A DNA stretch of 64,000 nt from Nostoc parmelioides FACHB-3921 (GTDB lineage: Bacteria; Cyanobacteriota; Cyanobacteriia; Cyanobacteriales; Nostocaceae): NCBI RefSeq assembly GCF_014696625.1, contig NZ_JACJQL010000037.1, positions 1 through 64,000 on the forward strand. Direction: 5' to 3'. Numbering within the stretch: the stretch's first letter is position 1; every line of letters starts with the position of its first letter. The notes beneath the pieces are model-generated. The model searched no databases, was not told where the DNA came from, and saw only the letters and a program-made list of their open reading frames with translations. This document shows positions 26,609 through 35,039 of the stretch, piece by piece. A program made the translations under genes and the position numbers.

Positions 26609-28546
26609 TTAGACCAGAAGTGTTTGCATGAGGGGTTTATCCTCCGATATCTTACCTGTCCGCAACCATTCTTGTAGTTCTTCTGGTGCTTGAGCTTGGC
26701 TGAGGCGTTCCCTGAGTGCAGCACCTTCGAGAATTTCTGTTTGCAGAAGTTCCTGTGCAGTTTCTTCCAACAAATCACGGTTATTTTGCAGGATACTCAA
26801 GGCGATGTGGTGAGCATTATCTACAATCTGCTTAACTTCGCGGTCAATTTCCTCAGCCACTTTGGGACTAATGGAACGGCGAGGATTACCATAACCTTCG
26901 AGAAATTGTTGTTGAATCTTCTCAAAAGCTACCGGCCCTAATTTGTCACTCATTCCATATAAAGTAACGTAGCGTTCTGCTAAGTCTGTGGCTTTTTGAA
27001 TGTCATCACTTGCACCGGTGGAGACTTTACCAAAGACTGTTTCTTCCGCCGAACGTCCACCCAACAGAGTTGCAATTCGCCCGCGAATTTCATCTTCAAT
27101 CATCAAGAAGCGGTCTTCTTCAGGCATTTGAATTGTATAACCCAAAGCGCCAACACCACGAGGAACAACAGAGATTTTCTCAACTCTACCAGCGCCCGGC
27201 ATTAATGCGCCGATAATGGCGTGACCAACTTCGTGATAGGCGACGGTCTTCTTCTCGGTTTCATTCAAGACACGAGAACGTTTTTCTAAGCCAGCTACTA
27301 ACCTTTCAATGGCTTCGTTGAAATCTGCCATCACGACAGCTTGGCGATTTTGTCTTGCAGCTAACAGTGCAGCTTCATTGACGAGGTTGGCTAAATCTGC
27401 ACCAGCAAAACCAGGTGTTTTGATAGCGATGTTACCTAAATCGACATCATCAGCTAATTTCACATTTCTGGCGTGGACTTTGAGAATTGCTTCTCGACCA
27501 ATTTTATCAGGGCGATCGACCACGACTTGGCGGTCAAAGCGACCAGGACGGCGCAAAGCAGGGTCTAGAACTTCGGGACGGTTGGTAGCAGCGATGATAA
27601 TGACACCTGTATTAGCATCAAAGCCATCCATTTCTGTGAGCAACTGGTTGAGGGTTTGTTCGCGTTCGTCGTTACCACCAACAAAGCCACCAGCACCACC
27701 GCGAGATTTACCTAGTGCGTCTAACTCATCGATAAAGACGATACAGGGAGCTTGTTTTTTGGCTTGCTCAAATAAGTCACGCACACGCGCCGCACCGACA
27801 CCAACAAACAACTCGATAAATTCTGAACCAGAGATACTAAAGAAGGGTACACCAGCTTCACCAGCGATCGCTTTTGCTAATAATGTTTTACCAGTCCCAG
27901 GAGGGCCGACTAACAACACACCTTTAGGAATTTTCGCACCTAAATTTGTGTACTTAGTGGCATTTTTCAAGAAATCAACAATTTCTTCTAATTCCGCCTT
28001 GGCTTCATCCACCCCAGCCACATCGAGAAATTTCACCCCTGTGCTACCTTCTGAGTAAATCCGGGCTTTACTTTTCCCCACTGTCAATGCAGCCGGGCCA
28101 GCACCTTGGCGGTTAATTAAAAATGCCCAAATCCCAAAGAAAATTAACGGTGGTGCTACCCAACTTAGTAGCGTTCCAATCCAGCCGTTTTGGTCTGGTG
28201 GTGGTGCGGCAAACTCGACATTATTATCGCGGAGAATCTTCGGTAAGTCTAAATCAATAGCTACTGGTGTGGTAGCAAATACTTGGTCAACGACTTTACC
28301 ATCGGGGGTTTGGGTTTTGATGGAGTATTGAATGCGATCGCTCCCTACAATCGCCTTATCTACTTTACCAGCTTGTACTTGAGCGATAAAGTCACTATAA
28401 GGAACCTGGGGTAAGCGAGGGCCAGAAAAACTGGGAACAATAAAGTTAAGCAATAACAGCAAAGTTAGCAGGATTAGGAAACTGCCGCCAAATTGCCGTA
28501 ACCTTGGTGGTTTAATGGAATTTTTTTTATCAGTTTCAACAGGCAT
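26609..28546 (-). CDS. ftsH: ATP-dependent zinc metalloprotease FtsH
   Basis: Membrane AAA+ protease; in cyanobacteria FtsH complexes remove damaged D1 and other membrane proteins. The 645-residue protein has an N-terminal helix (about 22-40), a lumenal/periplasmic segment, a second helix (about 122-142), Walker A GPPGTGKT near 213, Walker B IVFIDELDALG, the second region of homology (ATNRPEVLDPALRRPGRFD) and the zinc motif HEVGH near 436. All catalytic residues are present. Genomes of this group carry several ftsH genes, so which isoform this is cannot be settled here. It is convergent with the AarF kinase gene. Confidence 0.95.
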   Translation of the reverse strand: MPVETDKKNSIKPPRLRQFGGSFLILLTLLLLLNFIVPSFSGPRLPQVPYSDFIAQVQAGKVDKAIVGSDRIQYSIKTQTPDGKVVDQVFATTPVAIDLDLPKILRDNNVEFAAPPPDQNGWIGTLLSWVAPPLIFFGIWAFLINRQGAGPAALTVGKSKARIYSEGSTGVKFLDVAGVDEAKAELEEIVDFLKNATKYTNLGAKIPKGVLLVGPPGTGKTLLAKAIAGEAGVPFFSISGSEFIELFVGVGAARVRDLFEQAKKQAPCIVFIDELDALGKSRGGAGGFVGGNDEREQTLNQLLTEMDGFDANTGVIIIAATNRPEVLDPALRRPGRFDRQVVVDRPDKIGREAILKVHARNVKLADDVDLGNIAIKTPGFAGADLANLVNEAALLAARQNRQAVVMADFNEAIERLVAGLEKRSRVLNETEKKTVAYHEVGHAIIGALMPGAGRVEKISVVPRGVGALGYTIQMPEEDRFLMIEDEIRGRIATLLGGRSAEETVFGKVSTGASDDIQKATDLAERYVTLYGMSDKLGPVAFEKIQQQFLEGYGNPRRSISPKVAEEIDREVKQIVDNAHHIALSILQNNRDLLEETAQELLQTEILEGAALRERLSQAQAPEELQEWLRTGKISEDKPLMQTLLV

Positions 28547-28579
28547 TTTGATGTAACCTCAATTTAAATTATTTGTTAG

Positions 28580-28599
28580 AGACGCGATTAATCGCGTCT
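28580..28599. repeat. Perfect 20-bp palindrome
   Basis: AGACGCGATTAATCGCGTCT reads the same on both strands and lies just upstream of ftsH. Closely similar GACGCGAT..ATCGCGTC palindromes are, from memory, frequent dispersed repeats in Nostoc. It could also be a regulator site for ftsH. Confidence 0.65.
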
Positions 28600-28708
28600 G
28601 TACAATTTTCTAGTCCCGAATATTGGTAAACTTTTGTGTACTCTTAGGTCTATTGTAAAGATTTGATAGTGTCGCTTAAATTAGTGGATACCCGCCTGAA
28701 AATGTGTA

Positions 28709-28912
28709 TTGCCGTACTTTATGGAAAATCAGCTAAGTTTTGTTCTCAAATTGCTTATAATATCTGCCTTGATCTCAGTTTCAATTAAATATTTAGCGCC
28801 GATTTGGCCGATTCCGGCGACGGTAACCAATGCTCTAATTTTAGTTTTATCACCGACTATAATTTTGGCGATCGCTCTTTTCTGGCGATTCCAAACACAA
28901 AAACAAAATTAA
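28709..28912 (+). CDS. Small two-helix membrane protein, unknown
   Basis: A 67-residue hydrophobic protein with two membrane helices (about 10-28 and 38-60), an APIWPIPATVT link and a basic tail (RFQTQKQN). It has no recognised family beyond small cyanobacterial membrane proteins. It is divergent from ftsH and 81 nt upstream of the AI-2E family gene in the same direction. The HIP1 octamer inside the frame and a normal start support a real gene. Confidence 0.7.
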   Translation: MPYFMENQLSFVLKLLIISALISVSIKYLAPIWPIPATVTNALILVLSPTIILAIALFWRFQTQKQN

Positions 28913-28993
28913 CTCAATCATCCAGGCTCAATTGCTAAAATCAGCCTGGGATTGTGAGTAATTTTCATCACATCAACAGCTGGGAGTCAGCCT

Positions 28994-30133
28994 GTGAACC
29001 TTGGTCAATGGATCGGCTTAATCGCTATAGTTCTTTCTCTATATATATTGTGGCAAATTAGGGAAGTACTTCTACTCATGTTTGCCGCAGTTGTCTTAGC
29101 CACTACTTTAAATCGGCTAGCCAAACGCTTTCAACGTTCTGGGATGAAACGAGGATTGGCTGTGGTGCTGGCTGTGGCCATATTCTTCGCTGTTGTCGTC
29201 GGTTTTTTCTGGCTGATTGTCCCGCCTTTTGCCCAGCAGTTTAATGAACTTACCTATCGAGTTCCCCAAGGATTTGAACGCTTCAATGGTTGGATTAACG
29301 AACTGAGAACGCGCATCCCAGCCCAGTTAGTCCCTTACATTCCCGATCTGAATAGTCTGATTCAACAAGCACAACCCTTTATTAATAGGGTCTTGGGGAG
29401 TTCTTTTGCCATTGTTTCCGGCTCACTGGAAGTAGTTCTCAAAGTCTTACTGGTGTTAGTTTTAACCGGAATGTTGCTAGCTGACCCCATCGCTTACCGC
29501 AAAGTATTTGTGCGGCTGTTCCCTTCCTTTTATCGCCGCCGGGTAGATGGAATTTTAGATAAATGCGAAGTTTCTTTGGAGGGGTGGGTTACAGGTGCGG
29601 TGATTGCGATGGGTGTAGTCGGACTGATGAGTGTAGTTGGCTTGTCAATCTTAGGTGTAAAAGCCGCCTTAGCTTTAGGCGTTTTAGCCGGATTTTTGAA
29701 TCTGATTCCCAATCTAGGCCCTACCTTAAGTGTCGTCCCAGCAATGGCGATCGCACTTTTAGATAGTCCGTGGAAAGTTGTTGCTGTCTTGATTCTTTAC
29801 TTCATTATCCAACAAGCTGAGAGCAACTTCATCACGCCGATAGTCATGGCGCAACAAGTCTCATTACTTCCAGCTGTGACCTTAATTTCCCAGCTATTTT
29901 TTGTTACCTTCTTCGGCTTTTTAGGATTATTCTTAGCATTACCCCTGACTGTTGTTGCCAAAATTTGGGTGCAAGAAGTCTTAATCAAAGATGTTTTAGA
30001 TGAATGGGGACATAACCACTCACAAGAGTCTGAGTTAGTCATGGTTTCTCGCTATTCTGAAGGAGATGATCCTTGGTCAGATGATAAACCAGCTAATAAA
30101 CCTGCTGATGATACTGTGTCTCAGGAAGATTAG
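28994..30133 (+). CDS. AI-2E family transporter (UPF0118/PerM-like)
   Basis: A 379-residue polytopic membrane protein with two N-terminal helices (about 6-40), one near 55-78, a helical soluble segment rich in Gln/Pro, and five to six helices between about 145 and 340. The family-typical GxxxxxPxLGP-like LAGFLNLIPNLGPTLSV lies near 240 and the tail is acidic. The family includes exporters of small molecules and Na+/H+ antiporter-like members; the substrate is unknown. The start is a GTG. A HIP1-based hairpin follows the stop. Confidence 0.87.
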   Translation: MNLGQWIGLIAIVLSLYILWQIREVLLLMFAAVVLATTLNRLAKRFQRSGMKRGLAVVLAVAIFFAVVVGFFWLIVPPFAQQFNELTYRVPQGFERFNGWINELRTRIPAQLVPYIPDLNSLIQQAQPFINRVLGSSFAIVSGSLEVVLKVLLVLVLTGMLLADPIAYRKVFVRLFPSFYRRRVDGILDKCEVSLEGWVTGAVIAMGVVGLMSVVGLSILGVKAALALGVLAGFLNLIPNLGPTLSVVPAMAIALLDSPWKVVAVLILYFIIQQAESNFITPIVMAQQVSLLPAVTLISQLFFVTFFGFLGLFLALPLTVVAKIWVQEVLIKDVLDEWGHNHSQESELVMVSRYSEGDDPWSDDKPANKPADDTVSQED

Positions 30134-30150
30134 TTAGTTCAGCTAATATG

Positions 30151-30192
30151 AAGCGATCGCTTATTAGTTTTATGATAGGCGATCGCTTTGTT
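30151..30192 (+). terminator. Terminator-like hairpin made of two HIP1 sites
   Basis: AAGCGATCGC (30151-30160) and GCGATCGCTT (30179-30188) form a 10-bp stem with an 18-nt loop, followed by TGTTCT. It sits 17 nt after the AI-2E family gene. Two HIP1 octamers in opposite arms serve as the stem. Confidence 0.65.
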
Positions 30193-30379
30193 CTATCTCC
30201 TAGCCTCCCAATTATTACAGGATATTAAGTAAGTTAATAACTTTTGCTAAATTTATTTGATTTATAGGTAGAACTTATTAGATATTTGAAGCATAGAGCC
30301 ACGTTTGCATTCTTAGTGTTATGCAGAGTAGTGGGAAATCCTTTTTAAGTAAAACCAAAGTCGTAACTCACCAATACCA

Positions 30380-30820
30380 ATGGAAGCTTTGTTTTGTTTA
30401 TCACCACGCTATCGCCTTGATGATGAATCACCTTGGTTAGAGGGAATAGACCCCAGTCGGCATTACTGGGTTATGGTAAATGGAGATAAAAATCTCACCG
30501 TAGCTTTGCCTGGGTTAATGGTTTCTACGATGAGTGAACTGAGACAAGCTATCCGGGAGTTTCGCGCTTTGCAACCAGGGGATACAATGACTTTGGTGAG
30601 AATTGCCAGTGCTTGCACCCTTCACTGTGTTGGGAGTAACTGCTACGCTATAGAAGCTACAATCAACAATGCTCCTGTTTGGCATTTGTTTGATCAAGAG
30701 ACTTTGGATAGCTTATTGATGACAGCACACCCCGATTGGCAATGTGCGCCATCAGATGTTGAATTGGGAAGAAGAATGCTGCTACGTTCCCTACAAGCAG
30801 CAACCGTAACCCAAAGTTAG
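30380..30820 (+). CDS. Conserved cyanobacterial hypothetical protein
   Basis: No function was recognised. The 146-residue soluble protein starts MEALFCLSPRYRLDDESPW, a style shared by conserved cyanobacterial unknowns. It has a central ALQPGDTMTLVRIASACTL segment, three nearby cysteines (residues about 79-89) that could bind a metal or form a disulfide, and a helical C-terminus. It ends 15 nt from the convergent CTDH gene. Confidence 0.75.
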   Translation: MEALFCLSPRYRLDDESPWLEGIDPSRHYWVMVNGDKNLTVALPGLMVSTMSELRQAIREFRALQPGDTMTLVRIASACTLHCVGSNCYAIEATINNAPVWHLFDQETLDSLLMTAHPDWQCAPSDVELGRRMLLRSLQAATVTQS

Positions 30821-30835
30821 AATAATTAATCAAGA

Positions 30836-31258
30836 CTATTGCTCACGACGCAAAGCCAGTAACTCTTGGGGAGAAGCTAAGAGTTTAATTTGAGTGTGGA
30901 TGATCTGTTTTTCTGGGTTAAGAGTAAATAACCATAAGACATTTACACCACACCAAGAAGTTTGGGCTTTACCTGAAACTTGTACTTGAGTGTGTCCGTC
31001 TTCTGAGGTTTCAGCTATTCCCTGCTTAGGGTCAGCTTTGATACCTTGGGCTTCTTGTTGTAAGTAGGCAGCGATCGCATCTGGCCCCACAATACCAGAT
31101 TCAAAGGGTGGATACATTACTCCATCAGTAGCAAATAACGCGGCGGTGGCTGCAAATTCTCCAGCGTTGAGGGTAGTAAAGTATTGTAAGATTGTTGGTT
31201 GTGTGATTCCTGCAATACTTTTTGTCTGGATATTAGGGAGAGACTCAGCAGCTTGCAT
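30836..31258 (-). CDS. CTDH, C-terminal domain homolog of orange carotenoid protein
   Basis: A 140-residue NTF2-like protein matching the C-terminal domain of OCP. Shared segments are LQYFTTLNAGEF, LFATDGVMYPPFESGIVGPDAI, and the end ASPQELLALRRE. Cys103 (in TSWCGVN) is at the position I recall as the dimer-forming cysteine of Anabaena CTDH. CTDHs hold a keto-carotenoid between two subunits, pass it to HCPs, and quench singlet oxygen. It lies 221 nt downstream of the HCP gene on the same strand, as in the all4941-all4940 pair of Nostoc PCC 7120 (recalled). Confidence 0.92.
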   Translation of the reverse strand: MQAAESLPNIQTKSIAGITQPTILQYFTTLNAGEFAATAALFATDGVMYPPFESGIVGPDAIAAYLQQEAQGIKADPKQGIAETSEDGHTQVQVSGKAQTSWCGVNVLWLFTLNPEKQIIHTQIKLLASPQELLALRREQ

Positions 31259-31404
31259 AAAATTTCCCGTATGTAAACTCTAAAGTTTAAGGTTGTGGTC
31301 AAAACTAATTTCTTGACTACAAACCTGAATTTAAATGTAAAAGTAGATATAAAAAAAGCTGCTATTGGGATGTATTACCCATAACAGAAACTCTGACTTA
31401 AGTA

Positions 31405-31442
31405 AGATTTAGTTCCTAAATAAATATCTAGGAACTAAATCT
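31405..31442. promoter_or_regulatory. 14-bp perfect inverted repeat between HCP and CTDH genes
   Basis: AGATTTAGTTCCTA (31405-31418) pairs exactly with TAGGAACTAAATCT (31429-31442) over a 10-nt loop. It is 38 nt past the HCP stop codon in the direction of transcription, with no T-run, so it fits an RNA-stability or partial-termination hairpin that would separate HCP and CTDH expression. Confidence 0.7.
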
Positions 31443-31479
31443 GGTATGACATTGAGGTTGGAAAGATATTGGTAGATGG

Positions 31480-31995
31480 TTAATCAGCTAAGGGGTCAAC
31501 ACCCATATCAGCCACTACTTTGCGGAGAACGGTGATTTGTTGACCAAAGTCTAATACCTTCAGTGCTTCTAATACTTGAGAGCCATCACGAGAGATTTTA
31601 TAGTCTGTTGGTACGGGTACAACGAAGCCTTTAACCATTAATTCTGATAATTCATACCAGAAAGCCAACTTGGTATTATTGCTGAGGATACCGTAAGAGC
31701 GAGAAAATTGAGTATTATTTTTAGCAGCTAAGTCACGCATTACTTGTAACTGTTCTGCATGAGACATCTGCTTGATTTGATTTAACAAACCTTCAGCTAA
31801 TTGTAAACGAGCTGCGCCTGTAGCGGCTGGTGTAATAGAACGTCCCATTTCGGTGTAAGCGTACCATAGTACTGCCAACTGGTCGTCTATGCTGAGAGCT
31901 TGAAATACAGTAATGGTAGAAGCAACAGCATCACCAGTTTGGATACCGAAAGCTTGGGAAAAACGGGTTGAAGCGGAATCAGAAGTGAATGTCAT
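31480..31995 (-). CDS. Helical carotenoid protein (HCP), N-terminal domain homolog of OCP
   Basis: A 171-residue all-helical protein equal to the carotenoid-binding N-terminal domain of OCP. The OCP ligands align with a constant +3 offset: Y47 (OCP Y44, in WYAYTEMG) and W113 (OCP W110, in LAFWYELS). HCPs bind a keto-carotenoid; one paralog (HCP4) quenches phycobilisomes, others quench singlet oxygen. Pairing with CTDH downstream points to the HCP4 type. It has a leader of about 150 nt before the next gene upstream. Confidence 0.93.
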   Translation of the reverse strand: MTFTSDSASTRFSQAFGIQTGDAVASTITVFQALSIDDQLAVLWYAYTEMGRSITPAATGAARLQLAEGLLNQIKQMSHAEQLQVMRDLAAKNNTQFSRSYGILSNNTKLAFWYELSELMVKGFVVPVPTDYKISRDGSQVLEALKVLDFGQQITVLRKVVADMGVDPLAD

Positions 31996-32211
31996 GATTG
32001 CACCACAGTCGATGGGTTTATATACTTTGCGAATCAGTGGGAGGGTTGCATCACTCTGGGTTGCTTGTCCTCTTGCATCTATGTTGCATTATTTCTTAAT
32101 AATCGGCAAATAAAATTTACAAATGGATTGAGTAGGAAATATTGAACCTAAGTCTTGACTAAGTTATGTATAATCAGAAGGCTGCCATTTTGGCAAAATT
32201 TGGTTATACAA

Positions 32212-33186
32212 ATGAACTACTGTTCCATCGTTAGCAGCAGTGTGGTAAAAGAAAAGGCTAAAGAGATAGGCTTCCACAAGGTTGGCATTGCTGCTGTCAA
32301 TGAAAGTAAAAATATAGAAGCAGAGAGGCTGCAAGCATGGATCAAGCTTGGTTATCACGCTGATATGGAGTGGATGAATAACCCGAAGCGTAGTGATATA
32401 AGCTTGATCATGCCAGAAGCGCGATCGCTTGTGTGCGTCGCTCTTAATTACTACACCCCACACCAACGTCCCGATAGTGCAGAATACGCCAAAATCTCTC
32501 GCTATGGTTGGGGAAGAGATTATCACAAGGTGATGCACAGAAAACTCAAAGCACTAACCACTTGGTTACAATCATTAGACCCAGGTATTCAAGCTCGTTA
32601 CTATGCAGATACCGGCCCAGTCCAAGATAAAGTATGGGCGCAACGAGCAGGGATTGGCTGGATAGCGAAAAATGGGAATGTAATTACTAGAGAGTATGGC
32701 TCTTGGGTATTCTTGGGTGAAGTAGTGACGAATCTAGAACTAGAAAAGGATAGTCCTCATACAGAACATTGTGGTAGCTGTACTCGTTGTTTAGATGCTT
32801 GTCCTACAGGGGCGATTACTCAGCCGTTTGTGGTGGATGCTAATCGGTGCATCGCTTATCATACCATCGAGAATCGGGCAGAAGAATTACCGGAGGCGAT
32901 CGCATCTCGAATGCAAGGCTGGGTAGCTGGTTGTGATATTTGCCAAGATGTTTGTCCTTGGAATCAACGTTTTGCACAAACAACAGATGTGGTAGATTTT
33001 CAACCATACCCAGACAATATTGCTCCTAAGCTGATAGAATTAGCGCAAATCTCAGACGAGGAGTGGGATAAACGATTTCCGGCATCAGCGTTAAGGAGAA
33101 TTAAGCCAGAAATGTTAAGACGGAATGCCCGTGCTAATCTAGACGCATCTAAGCGAAATAATGACCCAGAAAGTAATCATTTTTGA
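32212..33186 (+). CDS. queG: Epoxyqueuosine reductase
   Basis: Last step of queuosine synthesis: cobalamin-dependent reduction of epoxyqueuosine in tRNA. It has two 4Fe-4S clusters, CGSCTRCLDACP near residue 185 and CDICQDVCPWN near 240, and the family segments SDISLIMPEARSLV and GRDYHKVM. I start at the ATG at 32212 (MNYCSIVSSSVVKEKAKEIG), since the family begins just before the KEKAKEIGF helix; an earlier in-frame ATG at 32155 would add 19 unrelated residues. The C-terminus overlaps the next gene by 26 nt, a tight coupling. Confidence 0.93.
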   Translation: MNYCSIVSSSVVKEKAKEIGFHKVGIAAVNESKNIEAERLQAWIKLGYHADMEWMNNPKRSDISLIMPEARSLVCVALNYYTPHQRPDSAEYAKISRYGWGRDYHKVMHRKLKALTTWLQSLDPGIQARYYADTGPVQDKVWAQRAGIGWIAKNGNVITREYGSWVFLGEVVTNLELEKDSPHTEHCGSCTRCLDACPTGAITQPFVVDANRCIAYHTIENRAEELPEAIASRMQGWVAGCDICQDVCPWNQRFAQTTDVVDFQPYPDNIAPKLIELAQISDEEWDKRFPASALRRIKPEMLRRNARANLDASKRNNDPESNHF

Positions 33187-33799
33187 TTTTGATGGCACGA
33201 TTGCGGATACCGTAGATGCTCTTGTAAGTATTGCCAACCGCTTGGCGGTAGAGTTCGGTTATCTACAAATTACCCCAGAGCAATTGACTCTCCTTAGGAA
33301 TTTTTCATCTAGAGAAATTATCAAGTATTCAGGAGTTTCTCTGATAAAAATACCGTTTTTGGTTAAAAAAGTTAAGTCAGAGTTAAAAAATAAAATTCAT
33401 GAATTAAAACCTATTCCTGGTATTAAAGAAGCTTTATTAGAACTGAAAGAAAATGATTATAAACTAGGAATAATTACGTCCAATTCTAGAGAAAATGTGA
33501 CAAATTTCTTGAGCATTAATGAACTAGACAGTTTGTTTGACTTTATTTACTCAGGAGTCACAATTTTTGGTAAAACAACTATAATTAATAATGTTCTGAG
33601 ACAAAAACAATTCAAACCCCAAACCGTAATTTATGTTGGTGATGAAACTAGAGATATTGAAGCCTCAAAGAAAGCTAACATTAAAGTAATCGCCGTGACT
33701 TGGGGTTTTAATTCACCTGAAATATTAGCTAAACAAAATCCAGATTTTTTAATTCACCAACCAAGGGAATTATTGGAGGTAATTAAAAATAGTCAATAG
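33161..33799 (+). CDS. HAD-family phosphatase (phosphoglycolate phosphatase-like)
   Basis: A 212-residue HAD hydrolase: motif I IFDFDGTIADT at the N-terminus, motif II IITSNSRENV near 105, the lysine at about 140, and motif IV YVGDETRDIEAS near 165. The cap is small and helical (C1 type). It resembles Gph-like proteins, but the substrate cannot be told. It overlaps the queG end by 26 nt and should be translated from the same message. The gene is more AT-rich and lysine-rich than its neighbour. Confidence 0.87.
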   Translation: MTQKVIIFDFDGTIADTVDALVSIANRLAVEFGYLQITPEQLTLLRNFSSREIIKYSGVSLIKIPFLVKKVKSELKNKIHELKPIPGIKEALLELKENDYKLGIITSNSRENVTNFLSINELDSLFDFIYSGVTIFGKTTIINNVLRQKQFKPQTVIYVGDETRDIEASKKANIKVIAVTWGFNSPEILAKQNPDFLIHQPRELLEVIKNSQ

Positions 33800-33832
33800 G
33801 GGCTTATAGATAAAAAAGCATCCAATTAGGTT

Positions 33833-33891
33833 GGGTGCGTCAGTGTGAAAAAACCTAGCTATCCCAAAAAATTATTCCTACTGACGTACCC
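33833..33891. mobile_element. MITE-like element, copy 2 (reverse of copy 1)
   Basis: GGGTGCGTCAGT (33833-33844) and ACTGACGTACCC (33880-33891) are ends with one mismatch. Its + strand reads like the reverse complement of the 26502-26564 element, with AACCTAGCT and AAATTATTC blocks in place. It sits 33 nt after the HAD phosphatase stop codon. Confidence 0.75.
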
Positions 33892-33909
33892 TACTGACCG
33901 TCTTTAATT

Positions 33910-33960
33910 CTGTTGGCGTTCGCGGTAGCGTCTCGTAGAGAAGCTTTCCCGTAGGGTATT
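33910..33960. repeat. Dispersed repeat with GCGTCTCGTAGAGAAG
   Basis: The stretch GGTAGCGTCTCGTAGAGAAG followed by GCTTTCCCGTAGGG contains the palindromic core CTCGTAGAG. I remember this core as a very frequent intergenic repeat of Nostoc/Anabaena. The end recurs at 22238-22256. It is noncoding. Confidence 0.6.
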
Positions 33961-34000
33961 TTGAATTTTGAATTGATTCATTTTTTGGTGTTTCCTAACA

Positions 34001-34952
34001 TTAGGAATTGAGGAACCTATTTAATAATTCTTCCCTCGATAATTGCAGTAATATAGGAGTGAATTGTTCAGGAGTTAATTTCAATAGAGGTTCAATAACT
34101 GCGCTTAATTCTGCATCTAAAGAGCCAAATCGAACTTGCAATACATTCTCTATAACTTGACGACGTTCAGCTTGGATTCCTTCCTGAAGACCTTCCTGAA
34201 GACCTTCCTGAAGACCTTCTTGAATACCTTCTTGAATACCTTGTTGTTTCGCTTCTGCTAATTTTTGCTCATAAATAGGTGATAAGCGCATAATTAAATC
34301 TCTATCCTCTTCGTCTAGATTTTGACTTACTTCTAAGGTGGTCTTTAAACTCAATAATAAATCAATTGCTTTGGAGCGTATGGGGTTTGTGTAGGGAAGC
34401 GCTTCTAATTCCTCTATTGCTTGTTTTTGAACTTTTCCTTTTCCTAAAATTCTCAACCACAATGTATCTTCTGTACAAGGTAATTGATGAATAGCCACAA
34501 TAGCCGTTCGCAAATATTCACCTAAAAAATGTATACCCTTACCCCATTTTTCCTCATCTATGCTAGTTCTAAAGCCGTCTAGTATAGATTCAGAGGCGGT
34601 GGGTGACAAAATCCATAGGCGCGGTAATTCTGATTCGGAAGTGCGGTTTTTTTTCACCTTTAGCCTGACGCTTAATTTCAGCAAAGATGTCAAATAACTT
34701 GTTCATACAACTACGAATTTCTGCAATTGTAGCTGCATTTCTGAATGGTTCAATTAGTGCAGGCTCAGAGGCGATTTTTCCTAACAGCCCTATTTGTATT
34801 GTACTATTGCTTGATGGGGGTGAAGGTGCAAAGTAAACATCAATCTCTCGTATTTCTGTAGGTACTTTGCGACTTGTTTCTACATCTCCCAATGGCTGTA
34901 ATAATTCTTTAAGATAATCTTTGGCGAATTGGTCGTAGGGAAACCTAGTCAT
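34001..34952 (-). pseudogene. Rpn-family PD-(D/E)XK nuclease-like gene, frameshifted
   Basis: Two overlapping frames make up one gene. The upstream part (34952 to about 34650) has the nuclease start DQFAKDYLKELLQPLGDVE and the catalytic strand EIDVYFAPSP. The downstream part (about 34655 to 34001) carries the rest: SELPRLWILSPTASE, the helical middle, and a coiled (I/L)QEG repeat tract (six to seven units) before the C-terminal DUF4351-like end. The break lies at an A8 run on the coding strand (34647-34654); seven A's would restore the frame. Homologs are numerous transposon-associated proteins in cyanobacteria. It is either decayed, a sequencing error, or rescued by slippage. Confidence 0.8.
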
Positions 34953-35039
34953 GTACTGATTGTAGGATGATAGTGATATTTTATATGAGTGTGAGCCTGT
35001 ACCAGCGATCGTATCTCATAGCTCTTCAGCCCAGCCTAA

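Noticed and set aside
27309..28058. 249-codon frame on the + strand opposite ftsH
   Set aside because: It lies wholly antisense to the well-supported ftsH gene, and its composition mirrors that gene; no family likeness.
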